The notes beneath the pieces are model-generated. The model had not been told where the DNA came from and did not search any database. It was given only the letters and a program-made list of their open reading frames with translations. A stretch of DNA of 64,000 bases from assembly GCA_041853585.1 (NCBI GenBank), contig JBGZSM010000092.1:46454-110453 (forward strand), read 5' to 3'. Of the stretch, positions 51,313-59,680 are shown one piece after another. Made by a program: the position numbers and the translations under genes. This stretch comes from JAUNKE01 sp041853585 (GTDB lineage: Bacteria > Bacillota > Clostridia > Peptostreptococcales > Filifactoraceae). The first letter of the stretch is position 1. Every line of letters starts with the position of its first letter.

Positions 51313-52473
51313 ATGGATTTTGCATTGATACTCAGTAACAGCTTTTTTTGCGGGATTGCCATTATTTTGTTGTTTCCGCTGTTTCGGCATCCCAAATTTT
51401 TAACCTGCTGCAAAGGAATTCCCTTTATAACGATTTTGCTTGCCTGTTTGACAAAGCTCGTCATCCCTGTCGAATTTGAGTTTACAAAAGTTTTGCCGTC
51501 CGAGAAAATCCTGACGACGATTCGAACTTTGGAATACAGCGAAATCACAAATGGATTGACGGTGCAAACGGCGCTGCTTGTCACCACTTTTGTGCTGACG
51601 ATATGTTTTATTCTCTGCTCCATCTATGATTACCGCAAGTTTAAAAAAGAACTGAACGCTCTCCCGCCTGCGAAGGACGGGATGCTGGAGGAAATTCTTT
51701 TGACTCTGTGCGAAGAAAAAAATATAACTAATATCCCGAAACTCATCAAAACGAGCGAAAATATTCCGCCATTCATCATCGGCCTGAGACATCCTATTAT
51801 CGTGTTGCCGGATAATTTGTCGTATGAGGAAATTCGGTTTGTCTTGCTGCACGAATTGGAGCATTTGCGAAATCAACATTTCATTCTCAAGCATCTGGTC
51901 GAAGTGCTCACCATTATCTTTTGGTGGAATCCGGTAATGTGGGCATTGCGCGGAGAAATTGTTCAAGCCATCGAGGTGCAAGCGGATACATACGCTTTAC
52001 AAAATTGCTCCGATGATGAGCGAATCGAATATGTTACCACGCTGCTTAACATCTCGCAAAGAACAAAAAGTCCGAAATGCCCAATTCTATCTTCTTCATT
52101 TTTCAGCGAGAAGTCGGACGGCATTCGCTATCGCATGGCATCCATTTTGCGATTTGACGATGGCGGCGAAACCGGAATTCGAACTTTAATCGTTCCCCTT
52201 CTGCTCTCCGCTTTGTTTTTCGGATTGTCTTTTTGCTATACCTTTAATGCCTATTACACCAACAGTCCTGAAACGGCAGGAACTTTTGCCATCTCAAGAA
52301 ACAATGCGTATTTTCTAAACATCGACAATCAATACCATTTATATGTCGATGGAAAAAAATTGTCTACCATGGAAAACATTCCGGATGACTTTTCATATCT
52401 TGCGGTCTATGATGCGCATCCGTCCGGAAAAAATGTTTTTTTAGAAACAATTGAGTCGCTTTTGAATCCGTGA
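51313..52473 (+). CDS. M56-family metallopeptidase, BlaR1-like, without sensor domain
   Basis: A 386-residue membrane zinc protease. N-terminal membrane segments (about 1-110), zinc motif HELEH (180-184), the third ligand near EIVQAIEVQADTYALQ and a membrane segment near 290-310 match the BlaR1/MecR1 protease half. The C-terminal penicillin-binding sensor domain (about 250 residues in BlaR1) is absent; instead about 75 residues follow. GAGGTGAAGT precedes ATG. It probably activates BlaI cleavage in response to some signal other than direct beta-lactam acylation. Confidence 0.8.
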   Translation: MDFALILSNSFFCGIAIILLFPLFRHPKFLTCCKGIPFITILLACLTKLVIPVEFEFTKVLPSEKILTTIRTLEYSEITNGLTVQTALLVTTFVLTICFILCSIYDYRKFKKELNALPPAKDGMLEEILLTLCEEKNITNIPKLIKTSENIPPFIIGLRHPIIVLPDNLSYEEIRFVLLHELEHLRNQHFILKHLVEVLTIIFWWNPVMWALRGEIVQAIEVQADTYALQNCSDDERIEYVTTLLNISQRTKSPKCPILSSSFFSEKSDGIRYRMASILRFDDGGETGIRTLIVPLLLSALFFGLSFCYTFNAYYTNSPETAGTFAISRNNAYFLNIDNQYHLYVDGKKLSTMENIPDDFSYLAVYDAHPSGKNVFLETIESLLNP

Positions 52474-52819
52474 CGGATTTTTTCAAACGAAAACAAGGAA
52501 CGGGACAAAATCACGAAATAGATTCTGAGTTTGCAGTTTTAAGATGGAGATTCTGTGCTTGTAGTTTCGTTTTGTTTATGACCGTGAGATTGATTGTGTA
52601 CTTGTGGTTGTGGTTCTGGTTTCAGTTGTGAGAGCGATCGTGTGGTTGTAGTTTTGTTTATGGTCGTGCTTGTGGTTTTGTTTTTGCGGTTGTGAGATTG
52701 ATTGTATGGTTGTACTTTCGCTTTGTTTGTGATTGCTATATAAAGGAAGAAACGCCATTGAAAAACAAATCCGTTTGCAATCGAAAGCCTTTTACAGTAT
52801 AGAGTTTGGAGAATTGATT
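52474..52819. other. Gene-free stretch dominated by a degenerate GT-rich repeat
   Basis: After blaR1 the sequence drifts into GT-rich low-complexity DNA (see the repeat entry at 52550-52737). The RBS and start of the next small gene lie at its right end. Confidence 0.5.
52550..52737. repeat. Degenerate GT-rich tandem repeat
   Basis: GTGAGATTGATTGT is repeated exactly at 52584-52597 and 52692-52705. The unit GTAGTTT(C/T)GTTTTGTTTATG..CGTG appears at 52561-52586 and in shortened form at 52648-52668. The stretch is over 75 percent G and T on the plus strand. It contains no credible gene. Confidence 0.55.
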
Positions 52820-53026
52820 ATGAAAAAGCTTCTTATTATATTGCTGCTCGCCGTCGGCATGCTTTATTTCGGTTTTGACAAAGGACAAAACAAAGCATCG
52901 ATGGATGCATCAAGCTACGGCGATGTTTACGAGTGGTATTACAAAGACATCGACGGCATCTTGTATAAAAGAAAATTCAACACAACTACAAAACAATGGG
53001 TGGATTATTGGATAAGGATACAATAG
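52820..53026 (+). CDS. Small secreted protein of unknown function
   Basis: A 68-residue protein with an N-terminal hydrophobic segment (MKKLLIILLLAVGMLYFGF) and a mature part with DVYEWYYKDIDGILYKRKFNTTTKQWVDYW, Tyr/Trp rich. Start ATG 52820 is chosen because GGAG lies nine bases upstream; a longer in-frame extension to 52733 passes through the GT-rich repeat and is unlikely. Possible membrane-anchored peptide. Function unknown. Confidence 0.5.
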   Translation: MKKLLIILLLAVGMLYFGFDKGQNKASMDASSYGDVYEWYYKDIDGILYKRKFNTTTKQWVDYWIRIQ

Positions 53027-53041
53027 TCGATAATAAACAAC

Positions 53042-53090
53042 AAAAAGCAGGCTTTGAAATCCGATTTCGAAGTTCATCGCCTGCTCATTT
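53042..53090. terminator. Bidirectional terminator between the small gene and hpt
   Basis: GCAGGC (53047-53052) pairs with GCCTGC (53079-53084) and the enclosed TTTGAAA/TTTCGAA forms a second stem. Runs of A on the left and T on the right serve both strands. Confidence 0.65.
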
Positions 53091-53132
53091 TGTGTTTATT
53101 TTTACTTTTTAGTCTCTATTATTTGTTTCTGT

Positions 53133-53672
53133 TTATCTGTCTTCATTCGTTACTGCGAAAACATAAGGGATATTTCGGTAGTATTCGCCATAGTTCAGCC
53201 CGTAGCCCACTACGAATTTGTCTTCAATTTCAAATCCGATATAATCCGCTTCAAGCTCGACCTGTCGTCTGTCCGGTTTGTCAAGCAACACACAGCTTCT
53301 TAAACTTTTCGGATTTTTAGCCGCCAGGTGCTCCATCACTTTTTTCATTGTGATTCCGGAATCGGTAATATCGTCCACGACTAAAATATTCTCTCCTTCG
53401 ATGCTGCCCTTGATATATTCTTCAATATTCACATCGCCCGACGAATGCTCGGCATGTCCGTAACTGGATGTCACCATAAAAGATATTTTGAGCGGAACGG
53501 AAATTTCGCGCACCAAATCCGCCGCGAAAACAAAGCTTCCTTTCAGAAGGGCGATTACATGAATTTTCTCGCCGGCATAGTCCTCGCTGATTTTTGCACC
53601 GAGTTCCGCGACTCTTTCTTGAATTTCTTCTTTTGAACAAAGGACTTCCCAGACCTTACTATCAATATCCAT
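53133..53672 (-). CDS. hpt: Hypoxanthine phosphoribosyltransferase
   Basis: A 179-residue purine salvage enzyme that makes IMP/GMP from hypoxanthine/guanine and PRPP. PRPP-binding loop is ILVVDDITDSGITMKKV, and KGSFVFAADLVREI, RQVELEADYIGFEIEDKFVVGYGLNY and the N-terminal EEIQERVAELGAKISEDY match Hpt. Length is standard. The start ATG follows GTGAGAAGAT. Monocistronic in this window. Confidence 0.93.
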   Translation of the reverse strand: MDIDSKVWEVLCSKEEIQERVAELGAKISEDYAGEKIHVIALLKGSFVFAADLVREISVPLKISFMVTSSYGHAEHSSGDVNIEEYIKGSIEGENILVVDDITDSGITMKKVMEHLAAKNPKSLRSCVLLDKPDRRQVELEADYIGFEIEDKFVVGYGLNYGEYYRNIPYVFAVTNEDR

Positions 53673-53750
53673 ATCTTCTCACTTTCTATTGTTATTTGTT
53701 CCTATTTTAATGAAAATTCCCCTTGGTGTCAACGATTTATTTGAAATCCG

Positions 53751-55370
53751 TTATTCATACATCGCTTCGATTTTTTCCTGCAGCTCCTCATTTTCAAGAT
53801 ATTCATCAAAACTCATCAATCGGTCGACCACTCCCTTTGGTGTCAGTTCAATCACGCGATTCGCGATGGTGCTGATAAATTGGTGGTCATGCGACGAGAA
53901 CAGCATCGCGCCAGAGAATTTGATAAGCCCTTCGTTGAGCGCCGTAATCGATTCCAAGTCCAAATGATTGGTCGGGTCATCCATCACAAGCACATTCGAA
54001 TTGTTAATCATCATTCGGGAAAGCATGCAGCGAACCTTTTCGCCTCCGGAAAGAACCGATGCCGATTTGAGCACCTCATCTCCTGAGAACAACATTCTTC
54101 CCAAGAAGCCGCGAATAAAAGTTTCCGCCTGCTCGGTCGAATACTGTCTGAGCCAGTCAATCAAATTTAGATTGACTCCGTCAAAATACTTGCTGTTATC
54201 CTTCGGCAAGTACGAAACCGCCGTCGTCACACCCCATTTGTATGTTCCAGAATCCGCTTCTTCTTCACCGGCGATAATTTTGAGCAGCATCGTCACCGCC
54301 TGCTCATTTTTGCTCAAGAATACAACCTTATCCTCGCGTCCCAATCGAAAGCTCACATTGTCCAAAATCTTAACGCCGTTCACGGTCTTGGTTAAGTTTT
54401 CAACTTCGAGCAATTCGTTTCCGATTTCGCGCTCCGGATTGAATCCGACGAATGGATATCGTCTGGAGCTTGGGCGTATTTCCTCAATCGACAATTTGTC
54501 CAACTGCTTCTTTCTGGAAGTCGCCTGTTTCGCCTTGGATGCATTGGAACTGAATCGGGCGATAAAGTCCTGCAATTCTTTGATTTTTTCCTGCGTCTTC
54601 TTGTTCTGATCCTTCATCAATTTGAGCGCGAGCTGGCTGGACTCATACCAGAAGTCGTAGTTTCCGGTAAAGAGCTGAATTTTTCCAAAATCCACATCCG
54701 CCATGTGCGTACACACTTGGTTGAGGAAGTGACGGTCATGCGAAACGATGATGATGGTCGAATCATCCAAGTTCATCAGGAAGTTTTCGAGCCATCGAAT
54801 CGATTTAAAATCCAAGTGGTTGGTCGGCTCGTCCAGAAGCAAAATGTCCGGCTTGCCGAACAATGCCTGCGCGAGCAAAACTTTTACTTTGTCACCGGCT
54901 TTGAGGTCTTTGACCTGCAAATCATGATATTTTTTTGCAACGCCAAGTCCCATCAAAAGCGATGCCGCATTGGATTCCGCTTCCCATCCGTCCATTTCGG
55001 CAAATTCCGCTTCGAGCTCCGCCGCTTTCATTCCGTCTTCGTCATTAAAATCTTCCTTCATATAGATGGCGTCTTTTTCCTGCATAACATCATACAATCT
55101 TTTGTAGCCCATGATGACCGCAGTGATGACATTGACATCATCGTATTCAAAGTGATTTTGTTTGAGCACCGCCATTCGCTTGCCGGGCTCAATGCTCACC
55201 GTTCCTTCATTCGCCTCTTTCTCTCCCGATAAAATTTTGAGAAAGGTGGTTTTCCCTGCACCATTCGCACCGATGACACCGTAGCAATTGCCCTCGGTAA
55301 ATTTCAGATCCACATCTTTGAACAATATTTTGTCCCCGTATCGCAGACCCAGTCCATTAACACTTATCAT
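53751..55370 (-). CDS. ABC-F family ATPase (YkpA/YbiT-like)
   Basis: A 539-residue soluble protein with two ATP-binding domains, no membrane segments. First Walker A is GANGAGKTTFLK (33-44) with LLLDEPTNHLDF; the signature is KDLKAGDKVKVLL in place of LSGGQ. The linker DFIARFSSNASKAKQATSRKKQLDKL identifies ABC-F. The second domain has a degenerate P-loop (VVFLSKNEQAVTMLLKI, no GxxGxGK) but a normal LSGGEKVRCMLSRMM and DDPTNHLD. Acts on ribosomes; role ranges from translation factor to antibiotic protection. Confidence 0.88.
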   Translation of the reverse strand: MISVNGLGLRYGDKILFKDVDLKFTEGNCYGVIGANGAGKTTFLKILSGEKEANEGTVSIEPGKRMAVLKQNHFEYDDVNVITAVIMGYKRLYDVMQEKDAIYMKEDFNDEDGMKAAELEAEFAEMDGWEAESNAASLLMGLGVAKKYHDLQVKDLKAGDKVKVLLAQALFGKPDILLLDEPTNHLDFKSIRWLENFLMNLDDSTIIIVSHDRHFLNQVCTHMADVDFGKIQLFTGNYDFWYESSQLALKLMKDQNKKTQEKIKELQDFIARFSSNASKAKQATSRKKQLDKLSIEEIRPSSRRYPFVGFNPEREIGNELLEVENLTKTVNGVKILDNVSFRLGREDKVVFLSKNEQAVTMLLKIIAGEEEADSGTYKWGVTTAVSYLPKDNSKYFDGVNLNLIDWLRQYSTEQAETFIRGFLGRMLFSGDEVLKSASVLSGGEKVRCMLSRMMINNSNVLVMDDPTNHLDLESITALNEGLIKFSGAMLFSSHDHQFISTIANRVIELTPKGVVDRLMSFDEYLENEELQEKIEAMYE

Positions 55371-55386
55371 AACTCCTCCTATTTTA

Positions 55387-55401
55387 AATCGCGACGCGAT
55401 T
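55387..55401. repeat. Palindrome in the ABC-F gene leader
   Basis: AATCGCG-A-CGCGATT is a perfect 7-1-7 inverted repeat between the promoter and ribosome binding site AGGAGGAG of the ABC-F gene. It could be an operator or an mRNA hairpin. Confidence 0.5.
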
Positions 55402-55421
55402 CATTTTCACACAATAGTATC

Positions 55422-55450
55422 ATTCTATCAAATAAAGACTCTTTAATCAA
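55422..55450 (-). promoter_or_regulatory. Promoter of the ABC-F ATPase gene
   Basis: Minus-strand TTGATT (55450-55445), 17 bases, TAGAAT (55427-55422). Confidence 0.6.
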
Positions 55451-55559
55451 GGAGAAAGCAGAAAAAGACAAAACAAAAGCACCCTCGGTGCAAACAAACT
55501 TGTTTTATTTGAAAAGCGATTTTTACAAAACTTGGGTGGCTTTATTCCGCGCGCAAAGG

Positions 55560-55565
55560 TATAAT
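55560..55565 (+). promoter_or_regulatory. -10 box upstream of the NhaC-type antiporter gene
   Basis: TATAAT ends 17 bases before the ATG at 55583; the -35 region is not clear. The leader would be very short, with GGAGGT close behind. Confidence 0.45.
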
Positions 55566-55582
55566 AAATGTGGAGGTGCATT

Positions 55583-56923
55583 ATGAAATCGACCAAATAT
55601 CTTGCGCATCATCTCGTCATTGTCAGCGTGTTGGCGATTGTCGGCATGATTTTGCTTCATCAATCTTTGCTTTTCGGTTTTCTTTTTGCGATTTTGTATT
55701 CGATTGTTGTGCTCAATTATTATGGATACGATGTGCGCTCGCTGATTCGCAGTGCTTTTTCCGAAACTATTGAATACCGCTGGCTTTATGTAACGATTAT
55801 ACTTATCGGAGCGACCGTTGCCATCTGGCTGTCGTCGGGTACGATTGCGACGATGGTTTTCTACGGTTTTAATTATATCGAAGGAATCAATTTTGTTTTG
55901 TTCACCTTTTGGATTGTATCGATTTGCTCTTTTTTTATGGGAACCGCAGTCGGCACTTTCAGCACCATCGGCATTATTCTTTTCAGCATCGGCAGCATCA
56001 TCGGCATTCCGCCCGCGCTTTTAATCGGCTCGATTGTTTCGGGCGCTTTTGTCGCGGACAAATTATCGGCAATCTCCGGATTGGTCAATATCAATCTCAA
56101 GCTCTGTGAAGTCAATTATCGGGATGTGCTTTTGCCGGCGCTTGCCACCTTGCTCCCGACAATGCTGATAACTTCGGTCATCTATTATTTTTTAGGAAAT
56201 GAATTCGTAATTGAGCATGGCTTGAGCAATCTCGTTCATATTCAATCGGAGCTTCAAAGCAGCTTCGTCATCCATCCCGTTTTATTTGTATTGCCGATTT
56301 TGATTTTGCTTCTTTCAATTTTCGGCGTCAATTCGCTCTATACGATTTTGTCGGGAATCGGACTTGGCTCGCTCTTTAGCTTGTTCGTGCAAAAAAATTC
56401 GCTGACGGATGTGATTCGCCATCTGCTGTTCGGATACAGCTCCTCCAATGAAGGCGAGCTTGCGCATATTCTAAAGGGCGGCGGAATGTTCAAGATGTTT
56501 GAAGTCGCGCTGATTGTGGCAAGCGCCATCTTCTTAGTCAATCTGCTGATTAAAAGTTCTCTGATTGATAAACTCATCCAACGCTTTGCACAAAGCATTC
56601 ACTCGCCTCGTCAATTGCTGTTTCGAACCGCATGCTTAAGCATCGGCACGACGGCACTGACCTGCGACCAAACGCTCGGACTGGTTCTGCCTGCGAGCCT
56701 GCTCAAAAAAAGCTATGATGAATTTGGAATTCGCCGGGAGATTTTATTTCGCACCTTGTCGGATACGGGGCTGATTGTAGCACCGATTTTTCCGTGGAAT
56801 ATCAACTATCTGATTATCGTCGGAATCATCGGAAGCGGAATTTATTTTATTCCCTATGCTTGTTTGTGCTATATTTCGCCGGTGGTCAGCTTGGCGGTCG
56901 GAATGATGCGAAAAAAATCTTAG
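55583..56923 (+). CDS. NhaC-family Na+/H+ antiporter
   Basis: A 446-residue membrane transporter with about eleven hydrophobic segments. ATMVFYGFNYIEGINF, FMGTAVGTFSTIGII, GSIVSGAFVADKLSAISGLVNI, and TALTCDQTLGLVLPASLLKK match the NhaC group (Na+/H+ or amino-acid-linked antiporters). The GGAGGTGCATT site decides start ATG 55583. Alone on the plus strand, divergent from the ABC-F ATPase. Substrate not provable from sequence. Confidence 0.8.
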   Translation: MKSTKYLAHHLVIVSVLAIVGMILLHQSLLFGFLFAILYSIVVLNYYGYDVRSLIRSAFSETIEYRWLYVTIILIGATVAIWLSSGTIATMVFYGFNYIEGINFVLFTFWIVSICSFFMGTAVGTFSTIGIILFSIGSIIGIPPALLIGSIVSGAFVADKLSAISGLVNINLKLCEVNYRDVLLPALATLLPTMLITSVIYYFLGNEFVIEHGLSNLVHIQSELQSSFVIHPVLFVLPILILLLSIFGVNSLYTILSGIGLGSLFSLFVQKNSLTDVIRHLLFGYSSSNEGELAHILKGGGMFKMFEVALIVASAIFLVNLLIKSSLIDKLIQRFAQSIHSPRQLLFRTACLSIGTTALTCDQTLGLVLPASLLKKSYDEFGIRREILFRTLSDTGLIVAPIFPWNINYLIIVGIIGSGIYFIPYACLCYISPVVSLAVGMMRKKS

Positions 56924-57337
56924 CCTATTCCGAATCTTTTTTTGAAATTTGATTTCGGATGGTTGATTCGCTTTTTCGATTTCAAATTTCAATTCGCGAA
57001 TTGTTTTTCAGATTTTGATTTTCTGAATTCTTTCGGACGATTTTTGATTACGAATTGCGTTTTTGAATTTAACAAAATGATTTTGATTCTTAATCCAAAT
57101 CCAGATTCCGGATTTTCGAATGTTTTTTCAGATTCGAACCGGTAATTTGATTTTGGATTTTTTCCGACGACTTTTGAAAAATCATCTTTTGAACCGTCTT
57201 TTTCATAATTTTTTCATTTTGTCATCATACTGTAAATAAAAAAATACGAATATCTTTCGCTTTTTTTGTAAAAATGAGATATAATCTAAAAGGATAGTTC
57301 GAAAAGGAGAAATAGAAGTATAAAGATTGGAGATTTT
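56924..57337. other. Long GATTTT-rich low-complexity intergenic stretch
   Basis: About 250 bases (56935-57180) consist of degenerate GATTTT/TTGAAATTT words on the plus strand, without a gene, followed by the namZ promoter region (TATAAT at 57280-57285) and leader. Similar words recur near 26285-26380 and 59530-59600. No function can be assigned. Confidence 0.45.
57280..57285 (+). promoter_or_regulatory. -10 box of the namZ-pgdA operon
   Basis: TATAAT about 53 bases upstream of the ATG; the -35 region (near TTTCGC) is poor. Confidence 0.45.
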
Positions 57338-58621
57338 ATGAAAAGATTAGTTGCACTTTCACTAGCCGTACTTATGACTCTGCCCGCCTTTTCTTATGCA
57401 GAGAATCTGAATCATGTTTTTTACGGGCTGGAAAATTTTCTTTTGACATTGAATCAAAAACCGATTGTCGAGCAAAAGCCGCAGAACAATAATTTGGTCA
57501 ATCCGTCATCGAAGCGCGTGGTGCTCGGCAATGAGCGAATCACAAAAGATTTTTCGTATTTGATTGACGGCAAACGCATCGGATTGGTCACAAATCAAAC
57601 CGGCGTCAATGCCGATATGGTCAAGACGGTCGATTTACTATATAATTATCCGAAGGCGAGTCTGACAAGCATCTACTCGCCGGAGCATGGACTGGATGGA
57701 AAAGCGAGAGCCGGTGCCTATGTCGATTCATACACCGACACGCGATTGAATTTGCCGGTTTACAGTTTGTACGGAAAAACTCGTGAGCCGTCCAAAGCGA
57801 TGCTGGATAATGTCGATGTATTGCTATTTGATATGCAGGATATCGGCTCCAGAACTTACACCTATATTTCGACGCTGAACTATGTGATGCGCGCGGCAGC
57901 AAAACATGGCAAATCGGTCATCGTACTCGACAGACCGAATCCGCTCGGCGGCACGATAGTCGATGGTTATATCGCACAGGACAAATACCTGACCTTCGTC
58001 GGCGTGGATAATTTACCGATTCAGCACGGAATGACGGTCGGTGAGCTTGCGCAGTTTTTCAACCGCAAAATCAATTGTAATTTGACCATCGTACCGATGC
58101 AGAATTATAACCGGAATATGATTTGGCAAGACACCGGTCTGACCTTTGTCGCTACTTCACCGAATATCCCGAATATCACATCGGCATTCGGCTATATCGC
58201 AACCGGTATGGGTGAAGGCACTTCCATCGGACAGGGCGACAAATTTACTTGGGTCGGCGGCAAAGGAATCAATTCGGAAACTTTTGCAAATGCACTCAAC
58301 TCGTATGGACTTGCCGGCGTAAGTTTTACACCGGAAACGAAATCAACTCGAGGCGGCGCAAGAATGACGATTACGGATTACCGCACATTCAATCCGACCA
58401 AGACGGCAATCTATGTTCTGACAACCGCAAATATGCAAAAAAATCTTACCGTACCGGTTGAATCGGGCGGCAAGATTCCGATGTTTGAAAAGATTTGGGG
58501 CGGAACAAAATTCGGCGTCGCATTAAAAACAAAAATGTCCGCTGAAGAAGTCATCCAAAGTTATCAAGCAGAATTAAATGCTTTCAAAGCGCAAAGAGAA
58601 AATTATTTGATATATAAATAG
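57338..58621 (+). CDS. DUF1343 / NamZ-like exo-beta-N-acetylmuramidase
   Basis: A 427-residue secreted protein with signal peptide MKRLVALSLAVLMTLPAFSYA. The mature part shows the DUF1343 (NamZ, GH171) blocks: KRIGLVTNQTGVNADM, SIYSPEHGLDGKARAG, LPVYSLYGKTREPS, VLLFDMQDIGSRTYTYISTL, LDRPNPLGGTIVDGYI and GMTVGELAQFFN. NamZ from Bacillus removes terminal MurNAc from peptidoglycan. GGAGATTTT precedes the ATG. The polysaccharide deacetylase gene follows nine bases later. Confidence 0.88.
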   Translation: MKRLVALSLAVLMTLPAFSYAENLNHVFYGLENFLLTLNQKPIVEQKPQNNNLVNPSSKRVVLGNERITKDFSYLIDGKRIGLVTNQTGVNADMVKTVDLLYNYPKASLTSIYSPEHGLDGKARAGAYVDSYTDTRLNLPVYSLYGKTREPSKAMLDNVDVLLFDMQDIGSRTYTYISTLNYVMRAAAKHGKSVIVLDRPNPLGGTIVDGYIAQDKYLTFVGVDNLPIQHGMTVGELAQFFNRKINCNLTIVPMQNYNRNMIWQDTGLTFVATSPNIPNITSAFGYIATGMGEGTSIGQGDKFTWVGGKGINSETFANALNSYGLAGVSFTPETKSTRGGARMTITDYRTFNPTKTAIYVLTTANMQKNLTVPVESGGKIPMFEKIWGGTKFGVALKTKMSAEEVIQSYQAELNAFKAQRENYLIYK

Positions 58622-58630
58622 GAGAAGAAA

Positions 58631-59521
58631 TTGAAAAAGAATCACAAATTAGTATGGATGCTTGCACTATCCATTTTACTCACAACAACCAATGTTTTTG
58701 CGGAGGCGAAAGTCGTCAATCAGGGAAATCCGCAAATTAAAGAAATGGCTTTAACCTTCGATGACGGGTACAGCGTTGAAAAAATTCGCGCCATTGTGTC
58801 GAAGCTGAATCAATATAATGTAAAAGGAACTTTTTTCTTCGTCGGCTCATTTATGGCATCGCACAAAGATATTGTTCGCGAAGTGGAAGCGGATGGCCAC
58901 ATGGTTGTGAGCCACACTTACAACCACCCGGATTTGACAAGAATGACGGACAAAGGCGTCGTCGGCGAAATCGAAAATACCAAAATCGCTTATGAAAAAG
59001 CCACGGGAACGCAAATGCTTCCTTATATGCGTCCGCCTTATGGCGCATACAACGACCGAGTGCTTAATCTTCTCGGAAAAAATCATGATTTATATGTCGT
59101 GATGTGGACGATTGATACGCTGGACTGGAAAAAACTGCCGGCTTCGACGATTTCAAACACCGTTTTGTCCCAGGCGGGCAACGGAAAAATCGTATTGATG
59201 CACACGACACAGCATGTCAACACCGACCAGGCACTCGATGATATTATCACGGGACTTCATGCCAAAGGGTACAACTTGGTGCGTATTGATGAAATGCTTG
59301 CCAAACTTCCGGAGGCGGAGCGCATCGCTTCGATTTCCGATAATGTGGAAGTAGATCCCTCCACCATTCCCCCCTCGACGACCGAAGGAAATGGTGAAGA
59401 AACAACAGAGCCTTCCGACGAAACGGAGCAAAAACCCGAAGAACAAAATCAAAAACCGGTAGCGGCGCCAAAGAAGGAAAAATCCAAACAGCTCTACAGA
59501 ATATTGTTATCCAGACAATAA
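58631..59521 (+). CDS. NodB-type polysaccharide deacetylase
   Basis: A 296-residue secreted protein. Start is TTG 58631 behind AGGAGAAGAAA. After a signal peptide (LALSILLTTTNVFA), the NodB domain has motif 1 TFDDGY (42-47), motif 2 SHTYNHP (94-100; metal ligands His95, His99), motif 3 RPPYG (134-138) and motif 4/5 WTIDTLDW, MHTTQH. A 50-residue Glu/Pro/Thr-rich tail follows. It probably deacetylates GlcNAc in peptidoglycan, and its partner NamZ-like gene suggests wall remodelling. Confidence 0.88.
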   Translation: MKKNHKLVWMLALSILLTTTNVFAEAKVVNQGNPQIKEMALTFDDGYSVEKIRAIVSKLNQYNVKGTFFFVGSFMASHKDIVREVEADGHMVVSHTYNHPDLTRMTDKGVVGEIENTKIAYEKATGTQMLPYMRPPYGAYNDRVLNLLGKNHDLYVVMWTIDTLDWKKLPASTISNTVLSQAGNGKIVLMHTTQHVNTDQALDDIITGLHAKGYNLVRIDEMLAKLPEAERIASISDNVEVDPSTIPPSTTEGNGEETTEPSDETEQKPEEQNQKPVAAPKKEKSKQLYRILLSRQ

Positions 59522-59606
59522 TTCAACATTCCATATTAAATCAAAACTCCGAAATTGGAAACCGATTTGTAATTTGAAAATCGGATATAAAATTTAATTG
59601 CCATCA

Positions 59607-59633
59607 AACACCTCACTTAGAGGTGTTTTTTTT
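59607..59633 (+). terminator. Terminator of the namZ-pgdA operon
   Basis: AACACCTC and GAGGTGTT with a five-base loop, followed by eight T residues. Confidence 0.85.
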
Positions 59634-59637
59634 ATGA

Positions 59638-59668
59638 AAAAAACGACTCCCGCTATGAGAGTCGTTTA
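59638..59668 (-). terminator. Terminator of the exporter operon
   Basis: Minus-strand AAACGACTC and GAGTCGTTT (59668-59660 with 59650-59642) followed by a run of T. Confidence 0.8.
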
Positions 59669-59680
59669 TAAAATTCTTTT

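Noticed and set aside
55478..55495. Hairpin GCACC-CTC-GGTGC as an ABC-F attenuator
   Set aside because: It lies upstream of the promoter at 55422-55450, so it cannot be in that transcript.
56942..57145. A 67-codon plus-strand open frame
   Set aside because: It is made of Phe/Asp/Asn low-complexity sequence within the GATTTT repeat, without a ribosome binding site.
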